Assembly: GCA_964625175.1 (NCBI GenBank)
Contig: CAZVAO010000067.1
Location: forward strand, 1 to 13,563
Direction of reading: 5' to 3'
Length of the DNA stretch: 13,563 bases
Source: CAZVAO01 sp964625175
GTDB lineage: Bacteria; Bacillota; UBA994; PWPR01
Both the position numbers and the translations under genes were made by a program. This document shows positions 6,769 to 13,387 of the stretch, piece by piece. The stretch's first letter is position 1. Every line of letters starts with the position of its first letter. The notes below the pieces were generated by a model. That model was not told where the DNA came from and made no database searches. It saw nothing but the letters and a program-made list of their open reading frames with translations.

Positions 6769-7582
6769 AGTAGTTGGAGTAAGGTTCCGCTCAGCCGGGA
6801 AGGTATATTATTTTGACCCAGGGAACTTTGATGTTCAAGCGGGTATGCATGTTATTGTTGAAACGGCTCGCGGTTTAGAATATGGAGAAATAATTGGGGA
6901 AATGCGAGAAGTACAGAAAGAAGAGATCGTATCTCCCTTGAGGCGAGTTGTGCGAATTGCCACCCAGCAGGACGAAGAGAGTTTGCTCTCAAACAGAGCA
7001 AAAGAGGAAGAAGCAGCCAAAATATGCAATCAGAAAATTGCATACCGGAAGTTAGAGATGAATCTTGTCAATGTAGAATATGCCTTTGATGGCAGCAAGA
7101 TTATCTTTCACTTTACTGCTGATGGACGCGTGGATTTTCGCGATTTGGTTAAAGATCTCGCCACAGTTTTCCGTACGCGAATTGAATTACGTCAAATTGG
7201 GGTGCGGGATGAAGCGAAGATGTTAGGAGGAATTGGGCCTTGTGGGCGCGAGTTGTGCTGCACGAGTCACTTGAGTGAGTTTTTGCCTGTTTCAATTAAA
7301 ATGGCCAAACAGCAGAATTTAACGTTAAACCCAACAAAAATCTCGGGGATCTGTGGTCGTTTGATGTGTTGTTTGCGCTATGAAAATGAGCATTACGAGA
7401 AGATGAACAAGCTCTTGCCCCGTAAAGGCAAAGTAGTCGAAACGCCTGACGGGCCAGGTAAAGTGATTTCTACTTGCGTGGTTAAAGAAACAGTAGTCGT
7501 CGAATTGGAAGGTGATAACCGACGCGAGTACTTGCTGACTGATCTCGATTTCAAGCCTAAAAAAGCAAAGCGAAATAATTAA
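6761..7582 (+). CDS. ricT: PSP1 domain protein RicT (YaaT)
   Basis: This is a 273-residue PSP1-domain protein homologous to Bacillus RicT. With RicA and RicF, RicT forms an iron-sulfur-containing complex that promotes RNase Y-dependent mRNA maturation and affects sporulation, competence and biofilm decisions. The diagnostic cysteines are present: CGRELCC (Cys161, 166, 167) and CGRLMCC (Cys198, 203, 204), followed by LRYENEHYE. The N-terminal VGVRFRSAGKVYYFDPG and the charged C-terminal tail ending KPKKAKRNN fit the family. Translation is probably coupled to holB: ATG 6761 lies inside the holB end, with GGAGG 6 bases upstream. RicA and RicF are not encoded in this window. Confidence 0.93.
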   Translation: MIKVVGVRFRSAGKVYYFDPGNFDVQAGMHVIVETARGLEYGEIIGEMREVQKEEIVSPLRRVVRIATQQDEESLLSNRAKEEEAAKICNQKIAYRKLEMNLVNVEYAFDGSKIIFHFTADGRVDFRDLVKDLATVFRTRIELRQIGVRDEAKMLGGIGPCGRELCCTSHLSEFLPVSIKMAKQQNLTLNPTKISGICGRLMCCLRYENEHYEKMNKLLPRKGKVVETPDGPGKVISTCVVKETVVVELEGDNRREYLLTDLDFKPKKAKRNN

Positions 7583-7592
7583 CGGTTTAGAG

Positions 7593-8318
7593 ATGGAACG
7601 CATTGATGATTTAATGTTCACGGGCTTAAGCATTATACAGGATACGGCACGCTTCTCGTTTGGCATAGACGCGATTATTCTGGCTTCTTTTGGACGATAC
7701 ACTGGTGTTCAAAAAGCACTTGATTTAGGTACAGGTAATGGAGCAATCCCCCTGTTTCTAGTTGCGCGCAATCAAAAATTAAGGGCATGGGGTTTGGAAA
7801 TTCAAAAAGACGTGGCGGAGATGGCTCAACGTAGCATTGAGTTGAACCATTTAAGTGATCGCGTCAAAGTCATAGTGGGGGATTTGAAGAGAGTAGAAGA
7901 TTATTTTACACGAGAGTCCTTCGATACCGTCCTCTGCAATCCGCCCTATTTTAAAATAAGTTCGGGTCAAACAAGCTCAAACGATGCACAAGCCAAGGCG
8001 CGTCATGAAATACATTGTGAGCTTAAGGATGTCATACGCGCTTGTAGGATAATGGTGAAATACGGCGGTAAAGTTTTTTTGGTCTACCCGAGCTCTCGTA
8101 TTGTTGATATGTTATCAGCTTTACGTCATGCGCAATTAGAGCCGAAACGACTGCAATTTGTGCAATCGAACACAAAAAAGAATTCACACATATTTTTAGT
8201 GGAGGCGGTCAAAGGCGCTAAACCAGGTTTAAACCTATTGCCACCCCTGATTATTTATGAAAATGGGCACTATACAGAGCAAATGCAACAATTTTGCTTT
8301 CCGGAGGGACAACGATGA
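7593..8318 (+). CDS. TrmN6/YabB-like adenine N6-methyltransferase
   Basis: This is a 241-residue SAM-dependent methyltransferase of the tRNA1(Val) adenine(37)-N6-methyltransferase type (E. coli TrmN6, Bacillus YabB). The Rossmann-fold SAM motif is DLGTGNGAIPL at residues 44-54, and the adenine N6-methyltransferase signature NPPY is at 116-119. The N-terminal ERIDDL...FSFGIDAIILASF is typical of the YabB group. Its stop overlaps the start of rsmI as ATGA, indicating translational coupling. No convincing ribosome binding site precedes ATG 7593, only 10 bases after ricT, so re-initiation is likely. Bacillus yabA, normally between ricT and this gene, is absent. The tRNA target is inferred from family, not shown. 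Confidence 0.88.
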   Translation: MERIDDLMFTGLSIIQDTARFSFGIDAIILASFGRYTGVQKALDLGTGNGAIPLFLVARNQKLRAWGLEIQKDVAEMAQRSIELNHLSDRVKVIVGDLKRVEDYFTRESFDTVLCNPPYFKISSGQTSSNDAQAKARHEIHCELKDVIRACRIMVKYGGKVFLVYPSSRIVDMLSALRHAQLEPKRLQFVQSNTKKNSHIFLVEAVKGAKPGLNLLPPLIIYENGHYTEQMQQFCFPEGQR

Positions 8319-9160
8319 GCAATGGAAAACTATATTTAGTCGCTACCCCTATCGGAAATTTAGAAGATATAACATTTCGAGCCCTACGTATTTTAAAAGA
8401 AGTCGCCTTAATCGCCTGTGAGGATACACGGCGGACAAAGCAGCTTTGCCGCCATTTCGCAATTCGAACACCCCTAATTTCTTATCATGAACATAATGAA
8501 AGAAGTCGAGGAGAGCAATTGATCGAGAAACTGCTTTCTGGGATGGATATTGCTTTAGTAAGTGATGCAGGCACCCCTGCAATTAGCGATCCTGGTACAA
8601 TTGTTGTTCAACAAGCCCTTGAGGTGGGGATTACCGTTGTGCCGATTCCCGGGCCTGTCGCCTTTGTTAATGCCCTGATTGCATCTGGGTTAGATACGAC
8701 GTCATTTTTGTTTGCTGGTTTTCTGCCACGTAAAGCAAAAGATCGTCGACAACGCCTGCAGCATTTTCGTTATTATCCTGAAACAATCCTATTTTATGTT
8801 AGTCCCCATCGCTTTACAGAGGTCATAAAGGATATGGGTGTTGAATTAGGTGGTCAAAGAGAAGTTGTGGTTGCTCGCGAGTTGACAAAAGTCCATGAAA
8901 CATTTTTGAGGGGTAAGCTCGGAGATGCTGATATTTTAGAATATCAACCACAGGGAGAGATTTGTGTCGTTGTTGAAGGAAGTCATGATGAAGAAACCAC
9001 TTTGAATATTTATGCTAATGTGACGGTTGAAGAACACTATGCTCAATATGTAGAACAGGGGTATAGTCGTAAAGATGCGCTTAAGAAAGTGGCACACGAC
9101 CGCGCTTTACGGCGCAACGACGTGTATGATTTGCTTTTTAAAAACAAAGAACAGCGCTAG
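8315..9160 (+). CDS. rsmI: 16S rRNA (cytidine1402-2'-O)-methyltransferase RsmI
   Basis: RsmI 2'-O-methylates cytidine 1402 in the decoding centre of 16S rRNA. The 281-residue protein has all the SAM-binding elements of this tetrapyrrole-methylase-fold family: LYLVATPIGNLEDIT (6-20), CEDTRRT (35-41), YHEHNE (57-62), LVSDAGTPAISDPG (81-94) and PIPGP (110-114), followed by FLFAGFLPRK. ATG 8315 is chosen over an in-frame TTG at 8294 because GGAGGG stands 6 bases before it. The start overlaps the preceding gene by four bases. The last codons and the stop lie inside a perfect palindrome that acts as terminator. Bacillus yazA, usually just upstream, is absent. Confidence 0.96.
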   Translation: MSNGKLYLVATPIGNLEDITFRALRILKEVALIACEDTRRTKQLCRHFAIRTPLISYHEHNERSRGEQLIEKLLSGMDIALVSDAGTPAISDPGTIVVQQALEVGITVVPIPGPVAFVNALIASGLDTTSFLFAGFLPRKAKDRRQRLQHFRYYPETILFYVSPHRFTEVIKDMGVELGGQREVVVARELTKVHETFLRGKLGDADILEYQPQGEICVVVEGSHDEETTLNIYANVTVEEHYAQYVEQGYSRKDALKKVAHDRALRRNDVYDLLFKNKEQR

Positions 9161-9178
9161 CGCTGTTCTCATATTTTG
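9148..9178. terminator. bidirectional palindromic terminator between rsmI and abrB
   Basis: A perfect 22-bp palindrome, arm AGAACAGCGCT (9148-9158), is centred on the TAG stop of rsmI. On the plus strand it is followed by CATATTTT. On the minus strand it is followed by TTGTTTTTAAAAA, which is the better T-run, so it probably ends abrB transcripts more efficiently than the long plus-strand operon. Confidence 0.75.
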
Positions 9179-9200
9179 AAGTGAAACAATCCTATGGTTT

Positions 9201-9218
9201 AGTAGGTTGAGACCTACT
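9201..9218 (-). other. small hairpin over the abrB stop codon
   Basis: AGTAGGT (9201-9207) and ACCTACT (9212-9218) form a 7-bp stem with a four-base loop covering the end of abrB. No T-run follows, so it is more likely a 3'-end stabilising structure than a terminator. The real terminator lies about 30 bases further on. Confidence 0.35.
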
Positions 9219-9462
9219 CAACACCATTGGCCATTTTTTTGACGCATTCCAGACAAACTTTTCGACCCATATGCATTTGCAAATCATCAGCTGAACCACA
9301 GAAGATGCAAGCAGGTGCGTATTTCTTAAGGATGATACTGTCGTCATCCACATAAATCTCAACGTAATCTTTAATTTCAATACCCATGACACGACGTAAC
9401 TCAATTGGCAGGACTAGGCGACCTAAATCATCAATACGACGGACTATCCCGGTTGCTTTCAA
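9214..9462 (-). CDS. abrB: AbrB/SpoVT-type transition-state regulator with C-terminal zinc-binding motif
   Basis: This is an 82-residue DNA-binding protein. Residues 1-47 form the swapped-hairpin AbrB domain (GIVRRIDDLGRLVLPIELRR), which dimerises and binds AT-rich DNA. The C-terminal part has Cys52/Cys55 and Cys70/Cys73 (ACIFCG, VCLECV), a likely zinc ribbon typical of clostridial AbrB relatives and absent from Bacillus AbrB. In Bacillus the family represses stationary-phase genes during growth. The start is TTG at 9462, preceded by AAAGGGGAG 6 bases upstream; the TTG may limit expression. It is transcribed against the flanking operons from a near-consensus promoter whose surroundings carry inverted repeats, compatible with autoregulation. 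Homologues sit at the same chromosomal position between rsmI and metS/tatD. Confidence 0.93.
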   Translation of the reverse strand: MKATGIVRRIDDLGRLVLPIELRRVMGIEIKDYVEIYVDDDSIILKKYAPACIFCGSADDLQMHMGRKVCLECVKKMANGVE

Positions 9463-9478
9463 TTTTCTCTCCCCTTTG

Positions 9479-9548
9479 TTTAGCTATATGCTAATTGTCT
9501 TTATAATTATACATATATATGGTAAAATAGTCAACAATGATAGCTAAA
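9479..9548. repeat. 9-bp inverted repeats bracketing the abrB promoter
   Basis: TTTAGCTAT (9479-9487) and its exact reverse complement ATAGCTAAA (9540-9548) flank the abrB -35/-10 elements, one just upstream of the -35 box and one in the leader. The spacing is 52 bases, about five helical turns. This layout suits cooperative binding or looping by a repressor; AbrB itself is the natural but unproven candidate. Confidence 0.5.
9506..9534 (-). promoter_or_regulatory. near-consensus sigma-A-type promoter of abrB
   Basis: On the minus strand TTGACT (9529-9534) and TATAAT (9506-9511) are separated by exactly 17 bases. These are 5/6 and 6/6 matches, among the best promoters in the window. Transcription should start near 9499, giving a leader of about 36 bases. 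Confidence 0.85.
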
Positions 9549-9574
9549 TTAAGTCAAATTTAAACCAAATCAGT

Positions 9575-9614
9575 TAATAAATTAATATATTTGCTAATAA
9601 ATTAATATATTTGC
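9575..9614 (+). repeat. perfect 20-bp tandem repeat upstream of tatD
   Basis: The unit TAATAAATTAATATATTTGC occurs twice, back to back and without mismatch, at 9575-9594 and 9595-9614. It ends five bases before the ribosome binding site of tatD. Each unit is AT-rich with -10-like TAATAT, so it may duplicate a promoter element, an AbrB-type binding site or simply reflect slippage. The rest of 9549-9574 is AT-rich with no clear -35 box. Confidence 0.8.
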
Positions 9615-9629
9615 TTATGGAGGATTAAT

Positions 9630-10409
9630 ATGAAAATAATAGATACACATGTTCATTTGAACGATCAACGGTTTTCTGAAGATATAAATGCCGTGATTGA
9701 GCGAGCAATAGCCGCCGATGTCCGTCAAATGATTAATGTGGGTGCTGATTATAAGACATCCTTACTTGCAGTAGAACAGGCACATCAATATCGCGGCTTA
9801 CATGCTGCAATAGGGATTCATCCTCATCACGCGGCAGAGTGTGATCCCTCTGATTTAGAGAAGATGCGTAGTTGGGTTACAGATAACAAGATAGTAGCCT
9901 GGGGCGAGATAGGGCTTGATTACCATTATGATTTTGCGCCAAAGATAACCCAAAAAGAGATTTTTGATCAACAATTGGCACTTGCAGAGCAAGTGGGGTT
10001 ACCCGTTATTATTCATAATAGGGAAGCCCACCAAGATGTTTATGAGATGCTAGCAAAGTATCGAGGGAGAGTTCTGGGTGTTTTGCATTGTTATTCAGGA
10101 TCGGTCGAGATGGCTGCTAAATTTTTGGATTTAGGATATTATATCTCCATTGCTGGTCCTATTACTTTTAATAATGCACGCAAGTTGCCCGATGTGGCAA
10201 AGTATGTGCCCTTAGATCGGCTTCTGATTGAAACAGACTGTCCTTATTTGGCACCGGTGCCTTATCGTGGCAAGCGAAATGAACCCGCCTATGTTAGAAG
10301 AGTAGCTGAGAAGATTGCAGAACTACGAGGTCTCCCACTTGAGATGGTTGCTGAGAATACGACGCAAAATGCCTACCGCTTGTTTAAAATGAGGGTTTGT
10401 GATGCCTAA
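9630..10409 (+). CDS. tatD: TatD-family metal-dependent DNase
   Basis: This is a 259-residue amidohydrolase-fold nuclease of the TatD family; E. coli TatD is a 3'-5' exonuclease linked to repair of oxidative damage. Metal ligands are in the expected places: His7 and His9 in DTHVHL, Glu93 in GEIGLDY, His129 in VIIHNR, His153 in LHCYSG and Asp203 in ETDCPYLAP. The GIHPHH motif (62-67) is typical. ATG 9630 follows GGAGG (9619-9623) by 6 bases. It heads the tatD–rsmA–argR operon; its promoter probably lies in the AT-rich region with the tandem repeat. metS (normally before it) and rnmV (normally after it) are not present. Confidence 0.94.
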   Translation: MKIIDTHVHLNDQRFSEDINAVIERAIAADVRQMINVGADYKTSLLAVEQAHQYRGLHAAIGIHPHHAAECDPSDLEKMRSWVTDNKIVAWGEIGLDYHYDFAPKITQKEIFDQQLALAEQVGLPVIIHNREAHQDVYEMLAKYRGRVLGVLHCYSGSVEMAAKFLDLGYYISIAGPITFNNARKLPDVAKYVPLDRLLIETDCPYLAPVPYRGKRNEPAYVRRVAEKIAELRGLPLEMVAENTTQNAYRLFKMRVCDA

Positions 10410-11286
10410 TTTAATATCGATCAACGTCATTAAGGATCTGATGGCCACACATGGCATGACTTTTAGCAAAGGCTTGGGACAAAACTTCCTCATTGATCGA
10501 ATGGCACTACAACGCATCGTTCAGGCGGCTGATCCTTCGATTGCCGATTTGGTTTTAGAGGTGGGTCCAGGAATTGGCACTTTAACGAGCACATTGGCGC
10601 CCTTAGTCGGTGAAATTATTACAGTTGAAATTGATCAGCGCTTGAAACCAATATTGGCCACAACTTTGGATGAGTTTTCCAATATTACAACATATTTTAG
10701 TGATATTCTGAAGACGCCTCTAACGGATATCGTGCCCCAACACCCTTCATTAAAAGCCATTGCTAATTTGCCATATTACATCACAACGCCTGTTATTTTC
10801 TATCTACTGGAGAGCAATTTGGTATGGCAGCGGCTTGTTTTCCTAGTACAAAGGGAAGTTGCGGATCGGTTGGCGGCTAAATCCGGATCGCGACTGTATG
10901 GTGCCCCATCGGTTACCGTACAAGCTCGTGGTAAAGTGAGCATTGCTGCAGTGGTTAGTGCCGGATGCTTCATCCCGCGACCGAAGGTTGATTCCGCGAT
11001 AATTGTTATTGAGCCCTATAATACGCCAGCACCTTACGATCGAAGATTATTCCAGCTAGTCGTTCAGAAGGCTTTTGCTCAGAGGCGTAAGATGGTGTTT
11101 AATGCACTGAATGCTAAGGGGGTTGCTGAATTGGACTTATCTAAGGAATGTTGGCATGATATTTTTATAAAGGCAGATCTAAAGGAATCGGATCGGGCAG
11201 AGCGGTTATCCGTCAGTGATTTTGAGCGTTTAGTTATTGAAGTAGAAAAGGTCATTAAATTTGAAATGAGTGGGAGGAATTCTTAA
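10402..11286 (+). CDS. rsmA: 16S rRNA (adenine1518/1519-N6)-dimethyltransferase RsmA (KsgA)
   Basis: RsmA dimethylates two adjacent adenines in helix 45 of 16S rRNA late in 30S assembly; loss gives kasugamycin resistance. In the 294-residue protein, the N-terminal KGLGQNFLID (23-32), SAM-binding LEVGPGIGTLT (52-62), catalytic NLPYY (122-126) and FIPRPKVDSA are all clear, as is the C-terminal AFAQRRKMVFNAL. I prefer ATG 10402 over GTG 10399 because GAGGG at 10391-10395 is then 6 bases away. The start lies inside tatD with an 8-base overlap, so translation is probably coupled. The gene ends at TAATG shared with argR. Confidence 0.96.
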   Translation: MPNLISINVIKDLMATHGMTFSKGLGQNFLIDRMALQRIVQAADPSIADLVLEVGPGIGTLTSTLAPLVGEIITVEIDQRLKPILATTLDEFSNITTYFSDILKTPLTDIVPQHPSLKAIANLPYYITTPVIFYLLESNLVWQRLVFLVQREVADRLAAKSGSRLYGAPSVTVQARGKVSIAAVVSAGCFIPRPKVDSAIIVIEPYNTPAPYDRRLFQLVVQKAFAQRRKMVFNALNAKGVAELDLSKECWHDIFIKADLKESDRAERLSVSDFERLVIEVEKVIKFEMSGRNS

Positions 11287-11735
11287 TGAAGAGCAGACGG
11301 CATGCCACTATCCTAGAGATTATTGGTGAAAAGAAGTTGGATACTCAAGAAGCGTTGCTCGAAGAGCTGAACGCGCATGGGTTTTCTGTGACGCAGGCAA
11401 CCATTAGCAGAGACATTAAAGAGTTAGGGCTGGTAAAGCTGAAGAGCAAGAACGGTCGCTATTACTACTCGCATATCACCAACCAGCAACCTGGTAGTAC
11501 CAGTGATCGTTATTTACGCATGCTCTGTTCAATCATTAAGGTGGACTATGTGCGCAATATGGTCGTTATTACCACTTTGACCGGTAGCGCGAATGCAGCA
11601 GCAGAAGCTTTAGACAGTTTCCAAGATGATACGGTTCTGGGCTCTATCGCTGGTGATAATACGATTTTAGTGATCATGCGCAGTGACGAAGATGCGGTTG
11701 TTTTCGCAGCACGAATATTAGCACTTATTGAGTAA
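11286..11735 (+). CDS. argR: ArgR/AhrC-family arginine repressor
   Basis: This is a 149-residue regulator with the ArgR two-domain layout. The N-terminal winged helix has the recognition segment VTQATISRDIKELGLVKL (residues 35-52). The C-terminal oligomerisation and arginine-binding domain includes TLTGSANAAAEALD and IAGDNTILVI. ArgR hexamers bind arginine and repress biosynthesis or activate catabolism genes. The usual ligand-contacting GDD is GDN here (Asp124, Asn125). The start overlaps the rsmA stop by one base (TAATG), with GGGAGG upstream, so it is the last gene of the tatD operon. In most Bacillota argR lies next to recN, so this location is unusual; another argR elsewhere in the genome is possible. 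No terminator is visible before veg. Confidence 0.93.
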   Translation: MKSRRHATILEIIGEKKLDTQEALLEELNAHGFSVTQATISRDIKELGLVKLKSKNGRYYYSHITNQQPGSTSDRYLRMLCSIIKVDYVRNMVVITTLTGSANAAAEALDSFQDDTVLGSIAGDNTILVIMRSDEDAVVFAARILALIE

Positions 11736-11775
11736 GTAAAAATCCTATAAATACAACGTTTCAGAGACCTTATGA

Positions 11776-11804
11776 TTGCTATTCGGGTCGATTTGTGGTA
11801 TAAT
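11776..11804 (+). promoter_or_regulatory. promoter of veg
   Basis: TTGCTA (11776-11781) and a perfect TATAAT (11799-11804) are 17 bases apart, and the -10 box is preceded by TGG, an extended -10. The Bacillus veg promoter is a classic strong vegetative promoter; this one has the same general form. Transcription would start near 11811, leaving a leader of about 26 bases. Confidence 0.8.
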
Positions 11805-11836
11805 TAACAAGATGATATTTAGGAAGGATGGTGTAA

Positions 11837-12073
11837 ATGACTGCATTAAGAGATATACGTTCAGACTTAGAAGGCCATCTAGGAAAGCGAATTAAGCTTA
11901 AAGCAAATCGTGGTAGAAAGAAGACAGTGACCCGAGAAGGTATTTTAGAGAAGACCTACCCTCATGTGTTCACTGTACGCTTAGATAATAAGCTATCCTC
12001 TATCCCACGCGTATCTTACAGTTATACAGATATTTTGACTTCCAGTATCGAATTGGAGTATTTAGAAGACTAA
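11837..12073 (+). CDS. veg: Veg family protein
   Basis: This is a 78-residue Veg homologue, close to the usual 80-90 residues. The core LKANRGRKKTVTREGILEKT (residues 21-40) and RVSYSYTDILTSSIEL near the C-terminus are the family signature. In Bacillus, Veg is an abundant vegetative protein reported to stimulate biofilm matrix gene expression through SinR; its molecular function is still uncertain. AGGAAGG stands 9 bases before ATG 11837. It is a single gene with its own extended -10 promoter and a strong terminator. It keeps the normal position downstream of rsmA, but argR lies between them instead of yabG. Confidence 0.95.
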   Translation: MTALRDIRSDLEGHLGKRIKLKANRGRKKTVTREGILEKTYPHVFTVRLDNKLSSIPRVSYSYTDILTSSIELEYLED

Positions 12074-12080
12074 AAAAAGG

Positions 12081-12116
12081 CTGTCGCACTAACATATAGT
12101 GCGACAGTTATTTTTT
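12081..12116 (+). terminator. strong intrinsic terminator after veg
   Basis: CTGTCGCACTA (12081-12091) pairs perfectly with TAGTGCGACAG (12097-12107), an 11-bp stem with a five-base loop. The tail TTATTTTTT follows, and an A-run precedes the stem. Confidence 0.93.
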
Positions 12117-12179
12117 GTCGGGAAGACCCATTCCTACGATTTCTTTTATGCTGTCCATCGAATATTGTGTTGTCTATTA

Positions 12180-12188
12180 TGGTATAAT
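12180..12188 (+). promoter_or_regulatory. extended -10 promoter of the TspO-like gene
   Basis: TGG is followed directly by TATAAT (12183-12188). No matching -35 box stands at the ideal distance. Transcription would start near 12195, at the edge of the ribosome binding site, so the leader would be short. Confidence 0.5.
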
Positions 12189-12210
12189 TATGAAAAAGGA
12201 GGTATCCCGC

Positions 12211-12984
12211 ATGAAAAAAAGTATAAAAACATCTGTAGTGGTAACTTTTATTGCAATGGTTGTTGTTAATGCATTGGCAAATATTATTCCCATTAATGGT
12301 ATTGGTACAGGTGCAGTATCGGATTCCTATCCAAATCTTTTTGCTCCAGCAGGAATTACATTTGCAATCTGGGGGGTTATCTACTTATTGCTTGCGTTAT
12401 ATTCATTTTATCAACTCGGAATTATCAATAAGAATGATCGGATTAGTCGTGAGCTGTTAAACAAAATCGGCATTATATTTTCGCTATCATCTGTGGCAAA
12501 TACAATTTGGATTTTCACTTGGCATTATCAGCTAATCAATTTCTCGATGATCCTTATGGCTATTATTTTAGTTTGCCTCATGAGCATTGTAATTTCGATC
12601 AGAAAAGAAAACCTGACTGCAAAAGAAAAATTCTTTGTTAAGCTCCCCTTTAGCATCTACTTTGGGTGGATTACGGTAGCTACGATTGCCAACGTAACGA
12701 CGCTGCTCGTGAGCTTAGGCTGGAGTGGATTAGGACTGTCCGAAGCAATGTGGACCGTCGTGATTATTTTAGTCGGTGCGATTATTGGCATCATGTATAT
12801 TATTAAAACAAAAGACTATGGATATGGGCTCGTCATAATCTGGGCATATGCTGGAATCTTAATCAAACATACCTCGGCGACTGGGTTCAACAGTATGTAT
12901 CCAGCTGTGATTGCGACGGTAATCATTGCATTGGTCCTTGTGGCAACTGCAGATGTATTTGCAATCGTCAAAAAGGGCTATTAG
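12211..12984 (+). CDS. TspO/MBR-related polytopic membrane protein
   Basis: This is a 257-residue integral membrane protein with about eight hydrophobic segments. It resembles the longer bacterial relatives of the TspO/MBR (tryptophan-rich sensory) family. Segments include SVVVTFIAMVVVNALANI near the N-terminus, then NLFAPAGITFAIWGVIYL, a central PFSIYFGWITVATIANV and the final VIATVIIALVLVATADVFAI. The FAIW and FGWITVATIANV elements are the most family-like; classical TspO proteins are only about 160 residues and have five helices. TspO proteins bind porphyrins and other hydrophobic ligands, but that function is not established for the long form. ATG 12211 follows AAAGGAGG by 8 bases; the frame is open upstream but lacks comparable signals. 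It is a single gene with its own promoter and terminator. Confidence 0.7.
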   Translation: MKKSIKTSVVVTFIAMVVVNALANIIPINGIGTGAVSDSYPNLFAPAGITFAIWGVIYLLLALYSFYQLGIINKNDRISRELLNKIGIIFSLSSVANTIWIFTWHYQLINFSMILMAIILVCLMSIVISIRKENLTAKEKFFVKLPFSIYFGWITVATIANVTTLLVSLGWSGLGLSEAMWTVVIILVGAIIGIMYIIKTKDYGYGLVIIWAYAGILIKHTSATGFNSMYPAVIATVIIALVLVATADVFAIVKKGY

Positions 12985-13004
12985 TCTACTAATATAGCGA
13001 TAAG

Positions 13005-13040
13005 TATGGGAGGGGTTTTCACCTGCCCATATTTTATTTT
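13005..13040 (+). terminator. intrinsic terminator after the TspO-like gene
   Basis: TATGGG (13005-13010) pairs with CCCATA (13026-13031). Two G-C pairs and a G-T pair continue inward with mismatches. The tail TTTTATTTT (13032-13040) follows. Confidence 0.75.
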
Positions 13041-13387
13041 AAAGTAAAATCTTGTATTAGCAATCTAAAAAAAGTGTGCATATTGAAGCTTATCCTGCTC
13101 AAAAAGTATAATTTGCGCTAAATACACAGGCTGCCATGCACAAAACAGAAATATAAGACATAGGAGAGTTCAGCCCACAATCCACGCCAAATTCAACAAC
13201 CTTGGAATCATTATTAGGGATGTCTTGGTGGTTACTCGCTGTACAAGGATCTGATGAAGATCTATGCAAAATGCGTGATTATGGATTCAACCACTATACT
13301 GTTGCGGTGGGGCAAGGGCGTATTAATCGATAGATCTCCGCTCGATGCCTATGCAAAAAGTCTGATTTATAGGTTATTCCGTGTCGC
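13041..13387. other. region without an intact gene, possibly decayed coding sequence
   Basis: No complete gene with a ribosome binding site and family likeness is visible on either strand. A plus-strand frame is open from about 13157 to the TAG at 13331-13333, containing MRDYGFNHYTVAVGQGRINR. It continues after two in-frame stops with RLCPDEEEKRIKEYIRMRDG, overlapping the minus-strand fragment. A degenerate direct repeat, CTATGCAAAA followed by TGATT, occurs near 13262 and 13350. The pattern suggests gene debris, but I do not recognise the source. Confidence 0.35.

Noticed and set aside
7325..7702. Minus-strand open frame of 125 codons across the ricT/trmN6-like junction
   Set aside because: It overlaps two clear family genes on the other strand, has no family likeness, and is explained as an antisense shadow.
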